A program made the translations under genes and the position numbers. This document shows, in pieces, positions 57,163-64,000 of a stretch of DNA of 64,000 nucleotides. The stretch is from an uncultured Ruminococcus sp. (GTDB taxonomy: Bacteria > Bacillota > Clostridia > Oscillospirales > Acutalibacteraceae): NCBI GenBank assembly GCA_902776375.1, contig CACYPV010000003.1:1-64000 (forward strand). Reading direction: 5' to 3'. The notes beneath the pieces are model-generated. The model was not told the origin of the DNA, ran no database searches, and saw nothing but the letters and a program-made list of their open reading frames with translations. Position 1 is the first letter of the stretch; every line of letters starts with the position of its first letter.

Positions 57163-59253
57163 ATGTCAGATTTGGTTATTGTGGAGTCACCCGCCAAAGC
57201 AAAAACCATCAAAAAGTATTTGGGCAAGGATTATGAGGTAGTTGCCTCTATGGGTCATGTTCGCGACCTGCCCAAGGCGAGGCTCAGCGTCGATATCAAA
57301 AACGACTTTGCCCCGAAATACGATATAATAAAAGGAAAAGAAAAGCTTGTCAAAGAGCTCAAAGGTCTTGCCGAAAACAGCGACAATGTTTGGCTCGCGA
57401 CCGACCCCGACCGCGAGGGCGAGGCTATCTCGTGGCATTTGGCGTACATTCTCGGTCTGCCCGAGGATTACAGCCACCGCGTTGAGTTTAACGAGATAAC
57501 CAAAACAGGTGTGCAAAACGGTATGGCGCATCCCAGAGCCATCAACGAGGATCTTGTCAACGCCCAGCAGGCGCGCCGCGTGCTCGACCGCCTTGTGGGC
57601 TACAAGCTCAGCCCCTTCATCTCACAGAAGATCCGCAGGGGTCTTTCCGCGGGCAGGGTGCAGTCTGTCGCGCTGCGAATCATCGTCGACCGCGAGAACG
57701 AGATAAGAAAGTTCAAGCCTGAGGAATACTGGTCTATCGACGCTAAGTTCATTCCCAAGGGCAGCAGAAGATCCTTTGCCGCAAGCCTTTACGGCGACAA
57801 AAACGGCAAGCTCAAAATCACAAATCAGCAGCAGGCGGACAAGATAGAAGCCGACCTTCAGGACGCGGATTACGTCGTCACCAAGGTCAAAAACGGCACG
57901 CGCAAAAAATCTCCCGCACCGCCGTTCATCACCTCTACCTTGCAGCAGGAGGCTTCGCGCAAGCTCGGCTTCCAGTCCCGCCGCACCATGCGCGTGGCTC
58001 AGGAGCTTTACGAGGGCGTCGACATCCAAGGCATGGGCGCGACCGGTCTTATCACCTACATGCGTACCGACTCTCTCAGGATCTCGAATTACGCTATAGA
58101 CGAAGTAACAAAATACATCAGGGGCGAGTACGGCGATGATTACCTGCCGCCTAAGCCGCGCTTCTTCAAGTCGCGCAGCAACGCGCAGGACGGTCACGAG
58201 GCTATCCGCCCGTCAATGCCGTCGCTCACTCCCGACAGCATAAAGAGCAGTCTTACCGCCGACCAATACAAGCTGTACAAGCTCATTTGGAGTCGCTTCA
58301 CCGCTTCCCAGATGGCTGACTGCGTTCAAAAAACCACTCAGGCTGATATCGAGGCAAACGGCTATGTCTTTAAGGCTTCGGGCTATTATGTGACATTCCC
58401 GGGCTTTACCGCCCTGTATGTTGAGGGTAAGGACGAGGCTGAGGAAAAGTCCACCCAGCTTCCCGAGCTGCAAAACGGCATGCCCGTAAAGTGCAAAGAG
58501 CTCAAAAAGAACCAGCACTTCACGCAGCCGCCCGCAAGGTACACCGAGGCTTCGCTTATAAAGACCTTGGAGGAATACGGCATAGGCAGACCTTCCACGT
58601 ACGCCGCCACCATAACCACGCTCACGAGCCGCGAGTACGTCAAGCGCGAGGCAAAGAGCCTTGTGCCCACCGAGCTGGGCGAGGTCATCACTAAGCTCAT
58701 GAAGGAGCGCTTCCCCGAGATAGTCGACGTCAAGTTCACCGCCCAGATGGAGGACAGCCTTGACAAGGTGGAGAACGGCGACGAGCAGTGGGTAGAGCTT
58801 TTAAAGGAGTTCTACGACGGCTTTGAAAAAACGCTCAAGGACGCTAAAGCCGAAATGGAGGGCGTAAAGCTCAAGCTCAAAGAGGACGAGACCGACATCA
58901 TCTGCGACAAATGCGGCAGACAGATGGTCGTCAAGGTGGGCAGATACGGCAAGTTCATCGCCTGCCCGGGCTATCCCGAGTGCAAGAACATCCTTAAATA
59001 TCAGGAAAAAACCGGCGTTTCCTGCCCGAAATGCGGCGGCGACGTCATCGTGAAGCAGTCAAAGTCAAAGCGCGTTTTCTACGGCTGTTCCAATTATCCC
59101 AAGTGCGATTTCGTCAGCTGGAACGAGCCCGTGAACGAAATGTGTCCGCAGTGCGGTCAGATCCTTTATAAAAAGAAGGGCAAAAAGCCGACAGTGTTCT
59201 GCGCTAACTCCGACTGCGGCTACACCAGAACAGGAAAAACGGAAGAAAAGTAA
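57163..59253 (+). CDS. topA: DNA topoisomerase I
   Basis: The 696-residue type IA topoisomerase relaxes negative supercoils. It has an N-terminal TOPRIM domain (VESPAKAKTIKKYL, ATDPDREGEAISW), the catalytic tyrosine Tyr299 in GLITYMRTDS, GIGRPSTYA, and three C-terminal C4 zinc ribbons (CDKCGRQM, CPKCGGD and CPQCGQ). AGGAGG precedes the ATG. Its TAA stop shares a base with the trmFO start. Confidence 0.96.
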   Translation: MSDLVIVESPAKAKTIKKYLGKDYEVVASMGHVRDLPKARLSVDIKNDFAPKYDIIKGKEKLVKELKGLAENSDNVWLATDPDREGEAISWHLAYILGLPEDYSHRVEFNEITKTGVQNGMAHPRAINEDLVNAQQARRVLDRLVGYKLSPFISQKIRRGLSAGRVQSVALRIIVDRENEIRKFKPEEYWSIDAKFIPKGSRRSFAASLYGDKNGKLKITNQQQADKIEADLQDADYVVTKVKNGTRKKSPAPPFITSTLQQEASRKLGFQSRRTMRVAQELYEGVDIQGMGATGLITYMRTDSLRISNYAIDEVTKYIRGEYGDDYLPPKPRFFKSRSNAQDGHEAIRPSMPSLTPDSIKSSLTADQYKLYKLIWSRFTASQMADCVQKTTQADIEANGYVFKASGYYVTFPGFTALYVEGKDEAEEKSTQLPELQNGMPVKCKELKKNQHFTQPPARYTEASLIKTLEEYGIGRPSTYAATITTLTSREYVKREAKSLVPTELGEVITKLMKERFPEIVDVKFTAQMEDSLDKVENGDEQWVELLKEFYDGFEKTLKDAKAEMEGVKLKLKEDETDIICDKCGRQMVVKVGRYGKFIACPGYPECKNILKYQEKTGVSCPKCGGDVIVKQSKSKRVFYGCSNYPKCDFVSWNEPVNEMCPQCGQILYKKKGKKPTVFCANSDCGYTRTGKTEEK

Positions 59254-60569
59254 TGTATATAAATGTAATAGGCGCAGGACTTGCGGGCTGCGAGGCTGCG
59301 ATGCAGATCGCCAAACGCGGCATTAACGTGCATCTATACGAGATGAAGCCGCAAAAGCGCACCCCGGCGCACAAATCAGACCTGTTCGGCGAGCTGGTCT
59401 GCTCCAATTCGCTCAAAGCCATGCGCGTCGAGAGCGCCGCGGGACTTCTTAAAGAGGAAATGCGCAGGCTCGACTCCTTCCTGATGAAGTGCGCCGACAA
59501 ATGTCAGGTGCCCGCCGGCGGAGCATTGGCCGTCGACCGCGAGATATTCGCGCGGCTTGTGACCGAGGGTATCGAAAGCCACCCGAACATCACCGTGATA
59601 CACGAGGAGATCACCGAGCTTCCCGACGACGCGATAACCGTTATCGCTACGGGTCCGCTGACCTCCGACAGCCTGGCTAAAGCTATCGAGGAGCGTTTCG
59701 GCGATTCGCTCTCGTTCTTTGACGCGGCGGCTCCTATCGTGACCGCCGAGAGCGTCGACATGGACTTTGCCTTTACCGCCTCGCGGTACGACAGGGGCGG
59801 CGACGACGATTACATCAATTGCCCCATGAACAAGGCGGAGTACGAGGTTTTCTACAACGCCCTTGTCAATGCAGAGCGTGCGCCGCTGCACGACTTCGAC
59901 GCGAACGATCCGAAGGTGTACGAGGGCTGTATGCCCGTTGAGGTGCTCGCGCAGCGCGGCGAAGGAACGCTCAGGTTCGGTCCCATGAAGCCCGTCGGGC
60001 TCACCGATCCGCGCACCGGTCACAGACCGTGGGCGCTGCTGCAACTTCGCAAGGAGAACGCCGCAGGCACGATGTACAACCTTGTCGGCTTCCAGACAAA
60101 TCTTAAATTCCCCGAGCAAAAGCGCGTCTTTTCGCTCATCCCCGCGCTTCACAGGGCGGATTTCGTCCGCTACGGCGTAATGCACCGCAACACATTTTTG
60201 TGCTCGCCGAAGGTGCTTGACTCTGATTTTTCTGTTAAAGAAAATAAAACCCTTTTCTTTGCGGGTCAGATCACCGGAGTAGAGGGCTACATGGAAAGCG
60301 CCGCCTCGGGTATAATGGCGGGCATAAACGCCGCGCGTTTGCTTGAGGGCAAAGAGACTCTCACGCTGCCGCGCACCACTATGATCGGCGCGCTGTCAAT
60401 GTATATCGCCGACCCGACCGTTAAAAAATTCCAGCCCATGGGCGCTAATCTCGGCGTATTGCCGGAGCTTGAAAACAGACCCAGAGATAAAAAGGAACGT
60501 GCGGGCGCGTACGCAAAGCGTGCGCTCGACGACTTAAATAATTTTCTAATTAAGAATAATGGTGAGTAA
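59253..60569 (+). CDS. trmFO: Methylenetetrahydrofolate-tRNA-(uracil-5-)-methyltransferase
   Basis: TrmFO makes ribothymidine at position 54 of tRNA using methylene-THF and FAD. The 438-residue protein has an FAD dinucleotide motif (VIGAGLAGCEAA), the SDLFGELVCSNSLKA region containing a catalytic cysteine, VPAGGALAVDR and the C-terminal GVEGYMESAASG. Its ATG overlaps the topA stop (TAATG), indicating coupling. Confidence 0.95.
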   Translation: MYINVIGAGLAGCEAAMQIAKRGINVHLYEMKPQKRTPAHKSDLFGELVCSNSLKAMRVESAAGLLKEEMRRLDSFLMKCADKCQVPAGGALAVDREIFARLVTEGIESHPNITVIHEEITELPDDAITVIATGPLTSDSLAKAIEERFGDSLSFFDAAAPIVTAESVDMDFAFTASRYDRGGDDDYINCPMNKAEYEVFYNALVNAERAPLHDFDANDPKVYEGCMPVEVLAQRGEGTLRFGPMKPVGLTDPRTGHRPWALLQLRKENAAGTMYNLVGFQTNLKFPEQKRVFSLIPALHRADFVRYGVMHRNTFLCSPKVLDSDFSVKENKTLFFAGQITGVEGYMESAASGIMAGINAARLLEGKETLTLPRTTMIGALSMYIADPTVKKFQPMGANLGVLPELENRPRDKKERAGAYAKRALDDLNNFLIKNNGE

Positions 60570-60570
60570 T

Positions 60571-61554
60571 ATGAAGATAATCGTAGACGCGTTCGGCGGC
60601 GACAATGCCCCGCTCGAAATCATCAAAGGCTCTGCCGAGGCTGTACAGGAGCACGGCGTAGATATCCTCCTTACCGGCAAGGAGAGCACTATCCGCGAGG
60701 TCGCGGCTCAAAACAACATCTCGCTCGATCACATCGAAATCGAGGACTGCGACGAAGTGATTACCATGCACGACGCAGCCGACAGCGTTATAAAAACCAA
60801 GAAGAACAGCTCGATGGCTGTAGGTCTGCGACTGCTCAGCGAGGGCAGGGGAGACGCGTTCATCAGCGCCGGCAACAGCGGCGCACTCTGCGTGGGCGCC
60901 ACTTTGGGCGTCAAGCGCATCAAGGGCATCAAGCGCCCCGCGTTCGCTCCCGTCATCCCGTCCGAAACCGGCTGTCTTATGCTTATCGACGGCGGCGCAA
61001 ACGTTGACTGCCGCCCCGAAATGCTGCGTCAGTTCGCCGTTATGGGTTCGGTTTACATGGAAAAGGTAATGAAGATCGCCAACCCGCGCGTCGGACTTGC
61101 CAACGTTGGCAGCGAGGATCACAAGGGCACCGAGCTTTACCGCGAGACCTACGCTATCCTCAAAGACAGCGGCCTTAACTTCATCGGCAATGTCGAGGGC
61201 AGAGACATCCCCAAGGGCGTCTGCGACGTAGTTGTCTGCGACGGCTTCACCGGAAACATGATACTCAAAACCTACGAGGGCGTTGCTTCCGTGCTTATGA
61301 AGCAGATCAAGAACATGTTTACCGGCAGCGTCAAGGGCAAGCTTGCGGCAGGGCTCATCATGAAGGACTTAAAGGGTATGAAGACTCGCTTTGACTACAA
61401 CACCTACGGCGGCGCGCCGATTCTCGGCTCGTCCAAGCCCGTATTCAAGGCGCACGGCGATTCCAAAGCCCGCACCATCAAGAACGCCATCGGTCTGTGC
61501 AAGGAATATGTAGAGGCTAAGGCTATTGACGAGATCAGTTCCTCAATAAAATAA
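60571..61554 (+). CDS. plsX: Phosphate acyltransferase PlsX
   Basis: PlsX converts acyl-ACP to acyl-phosphate for phospholipid synthesis. The 327-residue protein has the N-terminal IIVDAFGGDNAP, SAGNSGALCVGA and, near the end, YNTYGGAPILG. The start at 60571 follows GGTGAG. An ATG four codons upstream overlaps it. It begins one base after trmFO and is followed by rnc after 12 nt; the acyl carrier protein gene often found between them is missing. Confidence 0.95.
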   Translation: MKIIVDAFGGDNAPLEIIKGSAEAVQEHGVDILLTGKESTIREVAAQNNISLDHIEIEDCDEVITMHDAADSVIKTKKNSSMAVGLRLLSEGRGDAFISAGNSGALCVGATLGVKRIKGIKRPAFAPVIPSETGCLMLIDGGANVDCRPEMLRQFAVMGSVYMEKVMKIANPRVGLANVGSEDHKGTELYRETYAILKDSGLNFIGNVEGRDIPKGVCDVVVCDGFTGNMILKTYEGVASVLMKQIKNMFTGSVKGKLAAGLIMKDLKGMKTRFDYNTYGGAPILGSSKPVFKAHGDSKARTIKNAIGLCKEYVEAKAIDEISSSIK

Positions 61555-61566
61555 CGGAGTAACACA

Positions 61567-62241
61567 ATGGAACTTGAAGATAAGATAGGTTATCATTTCA
61601 AAAACAAAGAATTGCTGAACACTGCGCTCACTCATTCGTCCTACGCGAAGGAGCGCAAAAGCCAGCATATCAAATACAACGAGCGGCTCGAATTTTTGGG
61701 CGACGCGGTGCTTAGCGTGATAGTCAGCGACTACATTTTTCTGCACTGCCCCGACCTGCCCGAGGGCGAGCTGACCAAGCTCAGGGCATCGCTGGTATGC
61801 GAAAAGTCGCTGTTTGAGTTCGCCAAGAAGATCGACCTCGGCAGCTTTCTCGTACTCAGCAAGGGTGAGCGCAAGAACGGCGGAGCCGAGCGCCCGTCGA
61901 TAGTTTCCGACGCGTTTGAGGCGCTTATCGCCGCGGTGTATCTCGACGGCGGCATCGAGCCCGCCACCAAGCACGTGCTCAACTTTATAATTCCCGCCAT
62001 CAAAAGCTCAAAAAAGCCGCAGATGAAGGACTACAAAACTACCCTGCAAGAGATCATCCAGAAGAATCCCGGCGAGCGGCTCGAATACGTCCCGGTGTCC
62101 GAAAGCGGCCCCGACCACAACAAGCATTTTGTTTTTGAGGTACACCTCAACAGCAACGTCATCGGCAGGGGCGGCGGCAAAAGCAAAAAGGAAGCGGAAC
62201 AGCAGGCGGCGAGAGAAGCATTGGAGCTGATGGGCTATTAA
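61567..62241 (+). CDS. rnc: Ribonuclease III
   Basis: RNase III cuts double-stranded RNA in rRNA maturation and antisense regulation. The 224-residue protein has the catalytic signature NERLEFLGDAVL with acidic metal ligands, a second acidic cluster (DAFEALIAAVYLDGG) and a C-terminal dsRNA-binding domain with GRGGGKSKKEAEQQAA. Its TAA stop overlaps the proposed ATT start of the next gene (ATTAA). Confidence 0.96.
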   Translation: MELEDKIGYHFKNKELLNTALTHSSYAKERKSQHIKYNERLEFLGDAVLSVIVSDYIFLHCPDLPEGELTKLRASLVCEKSLFEFAKKIDLGSFLVLSKGERKNGGAERPSIVSDAFEALIAAVYLDGGIEPATKHVLNFIIPAIKSSKKPQMKDYKTTLQEIIQKNPGERLEYVPVSESGPDHNKHFVFEVHLNSNVIGRGGGKSKKEAEQQAAREALELMGY

Positions 62242-63241
62242 GTACGGAAACGTCTCGATTTTTATCCCGCACAACGGCTGCCCGCATCAGTGCAGCTTTT
62301 GCAATCAAAAGAATATAACAGGTCAGGCTTATCAGCCCGCGCCGCGCGATATCGCGGAAACGCTGAAAAAGGCTTTGGCTGATCTGGGTGAAAAAGCCGC
62401 TATGACCGAGATCGCGTTTTTTGGCGGCAGCTTCACGGCTATCGACAAGGACTATATGATATCCCTGCTCGAGGCGGCAAAGCCGTTTTTGAAAGACTTT
62501 TACGGCATCAGGATATCAACTCGCCCCGACTGTATCGACGATGAAGTCCTCGCCTTGCTTAATGGCTACGGAGTGACCGCGATCGAGCTGGGCGCGCAGA
62601 CAATGGATAATTCTGTATTAGAACTAAACAGGCGCGGTCATACGGCTGAGGACGTTGAATCCGCCTGCAAGCTGATAAAGTCCTGCGGCTTTTCGTTGGG
62701 GCTGCAAATGATGACGGGGCTCTACGGTTCAACACCGGACTCCGACTACGCCACAGCCCTGCGCTTTGTCGCGCTGAAGCCCGACACGGTGCGCGTTTAT
62801 CCCACCGTCATAATGAAAAATACCGAGCTCGCGGAGCTTTACACAAGCGGGGCGTTCGTCCCGTATCCGCTTGAAACCTCGGTAGAGCTTTGCGCCGCGC
62901 TGATTCTTTTGTTTGCAAAAGCCGACATTCCTATTATCAGGCTGGGACTGCATTATTCCGACAGTCTGGCGGCAAACTCCCTCGGCGGCGGTTACCACCC
63001 CGCGTTCAGGGAGCTGTGCGAGAACAAGATCTTTTACGACGCGTTTTTAGATAAGGCAAAGGATTATTCTGATAAAGAATTAAAAGTAACGATAAACCCA
63101 AAATCCCTTTCAAAGTTTTTGGGGCAGAAAAAGTCAAACATCAGCAGGCTTGAACAAATGGGGTACAGGCTGAAAATCGGGTTTGACAGATCATTAGACA
63201 AGTATGAGCTGAGGGTATGCAATGCGATTGAAATCACTTGA
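62237..63241 (+). CDS. Elp3-like radical SAM protein with a proposed ATT start
   Basis: The 334-residue radical SAM enzyme carries the iron-sulfur motif CPHQCSFC (CxxxCxxC) close to its N-terminus, the GGSFTAID motif, TRPDCID and the C-terminal domain usual for the Elp3-like family found between rnc and smc. The frame is open from 62231 (TGA at 62228-62230) and contains no ATG, GTG, TTG or CTG before the cysteine codons. The first TTG, at 62375, would delete the cluster. ATT at 62237 gives the expected N-terminus (MKYGNVSIFIPHNGC) and overlaps the rnc stop, with GGAG 10 nt upstream. Function is not known in detail. Confidence 0.85.
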   Translation: MKYGNVSIFIPHNGCPHQCSFCNQKNITGQAYQPAPRDIAETLKKALADLGEKAAMTEIAFFGGSFTAIDKDYMISLLEAAKPFLKDFYGIRISTRPDCIDDEVLALLNGYGVTAIELGAQTMDNSVLELNRRGHTAEDVESACKLIKSCGFSLGLQMMTGLYGSTPDSDYATALRFVALKPDTVRVYPTVIMKNTELAELYTSGAFVPYPLETSVELCAALILLFAKADIPIIRLGLHYSDSLAANSLGGGYHPAFRELCENKIFYDAFLDKAKDYSDKELKVTINPKSLSKFLGQKKSNISRLEQMGYRLKIGFDRSLDKYELRVCNAIEIT

Positions 63242-64000
63242 AGTACACGGCTTCAAAACATTTCCCGATAAAACAAAACTGAGCTTTGAGAGCGGCATCA
63301 CCTCCGTCGTGGGACCCAACGGGTCGGGCAAGAGCAACATAAGCGACGCCATTCGCTGGGTGCTTGGCGAGCAGGCTCCCAAAAGTCTGCGCTGCTCGCG
63401 CATGGAGGACGTTGTTTTCAACGGCACCGACAACAGAAAAAAGACAGGCTACGCCGAAGTCACCTTGAACATTGATAACTCCGACCGCTTTCTCGACTTC
63501 AACGGCGACGAGATCGCCGTCACACGCCGCTATTACCGCAGCGGCGAAAGCGAGTACCTTATAAACAAAGCCGCCGTCAGGCTGAAGGACATCAACGAAC
63601 TGTTTATGGATACGGGTCTTGGACGCGACGGCTACTCGATGATCGGTCAGGGCAAGATCGACAGCATAGTTTCCTCAAAAAGTGAGGACAGGCGCGAGAT
63701 TTTCGAAGAAGCCGCGGGCATTTCAAAGTACCGCTACCGCAAGATAGAAGCGGAGCGCAAGCTGAAAAACACCGAGGACAACCTGCTCCGCCTGCGCGAT
63801 ATCGTGACAGAGCTTCAGGAGCGCGTTGGTCCGCTGAAAAAGCAGAGCGAAAAGGCGCAGCAGTTCTTGACCTACTCAGAGGAAAAGCGCGGGCTTGAAA
63901 TAGCCTTGTGGCTTTTGACCCTCGATAAATCACAGGACAGCCTTAAAAAGCAGGACGAAAAAATACTTATAGCGCAGACGCAGTACGACGAAGCCGGTCA
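63222..64000 (+). CDS. smc: Chromosome segregation protein SMC, N-terminal part
   Basis: The first 259 codons of SMC, cut by the window edge. It starts MRLKSLEVHGFKTFPD, with Walker A GPNGSGKSN, the Q-loop (MIGQGKID) and the start of the coiled coil from about residue 165 (FEEAAGISKYRYRKIEAE). SMC forms the bacterial condensin with ScpA and ScpB. The ATG at 63222 follows GAGGG and overlaps the upstream gene by 20 nt. Confidence 0.96.
   Translation, partial: MRLKSLEVHGFKTFPDKTKLSFESGITSVVGPNGSGKSNISDAIRWVLGEQAPKSLRCSRMEDVVFNGTDNRKKTGYAEVTLNIDNSDRFLDFNGDEIAVTRRYYRSGESEYLINKAAVRLKDINELFMDTGLGRDGYSMIGQGKIDSIVSSKSEDRREIFEEAAGISKYRYRKIEAERKLKNTEDNLLRLRDIVTELQERVGPLKKQSEKAQQFLTYSEEKRGLEIALWLLTLDKSQDSLKKQDEKILIAQTQYDEAG

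Noticed and set aside
62375-63241. TTG at 62375 as start of the radical SAM gene
   Set aside because: It would remove the CPHQCSFC iron-sulfur motif that is encoded in frame immediately upstream.

Overview
The window looks like the chromosome of a gut-type Clostridia bacterium (Ruminococcus/Oscillospirales-like). This is inferred from a V-type ATPase operon, the dprA-topA-trmFO and rnc-radical SAM-smc orders, GntR/aminotransferase (MocR) regulation, strong GGAGG ribosome binding sites, and secreted starch enzymes with MucBP, CBM26-like and dockerin modules. I saw no rRNA, CRISPR array, phage or transposase gene; species cannot be named from sequence alone.

Layout. 1-4.6 kb: a membrane protein, then a Zur-controlled zinc uptake operon (zur-znuA-znuC-znuB-lipoprotein) behind a consensus promoter with a palindromic operator at its start site. 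4.6-11.6 kb: a MocR-type regulator, divergent murD, two M42 peptidases, a GNAT and a PLP lyase. 11.6-21.8 kb (minus): an ACT protein, a UPF0210 protein and nine V-ATPase subunits in one run. 21.9-26.5 kb: PHP phosphatase, ilvE, a P-loop/CYTH fusion, a small unknown gene and a BASS transporter. 26.6-27.0 kb (minus): a tRNA-Arg-His-Lys-Gln operon with a consensus promoter. 27.2-34.1 kb: ybjQ-like, a lipoprotein, rpmE, yigZ, dnaG-rpoD, a small zincin, an unknown gene and a flavodoxin. 34.4-43.7 kb: a starch locus with an Fn3-repeat/solute-binding fusion, a membrane-anchored type I pullulanase and a dockerin-bearing one. 44.2-47.3 kb (minus): a His-rich COG0523 GTPase, tadA and a CPBP protease. 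47.9-53.4 kb: a CDP-ribitol/teichoic-acid-like cluster (SDR, tarI, tarJ, Rpe-like, TagF-like). 53.7-64 kb: infC-rpmI-rplT with an attenuator leader, then SpoU methylase, dprA, topA, trmFO, plsX, rnc, a radical SAM gene and the start of smc.

The most unusual structure lies between genes. At least thirteen spacers carry tandem 7-bp repeats of several families (CTAGCYT, CTAATAC, CGTAATT, ACAAATG, AATCTAC types). They often keep one 7-nt register while the motif changes, and five contain the stop codon of the adjoining gene. They are interleaved with two longer dispersed repeats: a paired-palindrome element (A/B 'B type') and the widespread element that translates spuriously as CHPERS.

Two genes appear to start on non-AUG codons of the class that IF3 disfavours: infC itself (ATC) and the radical SAM gene after rnc (ATT). 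Zinc is a recurring theme: the znu operon, a C4-zinc L31 whose promoter shares 13 nt with the znu operator, and a His-rich COG0523 GTPase.
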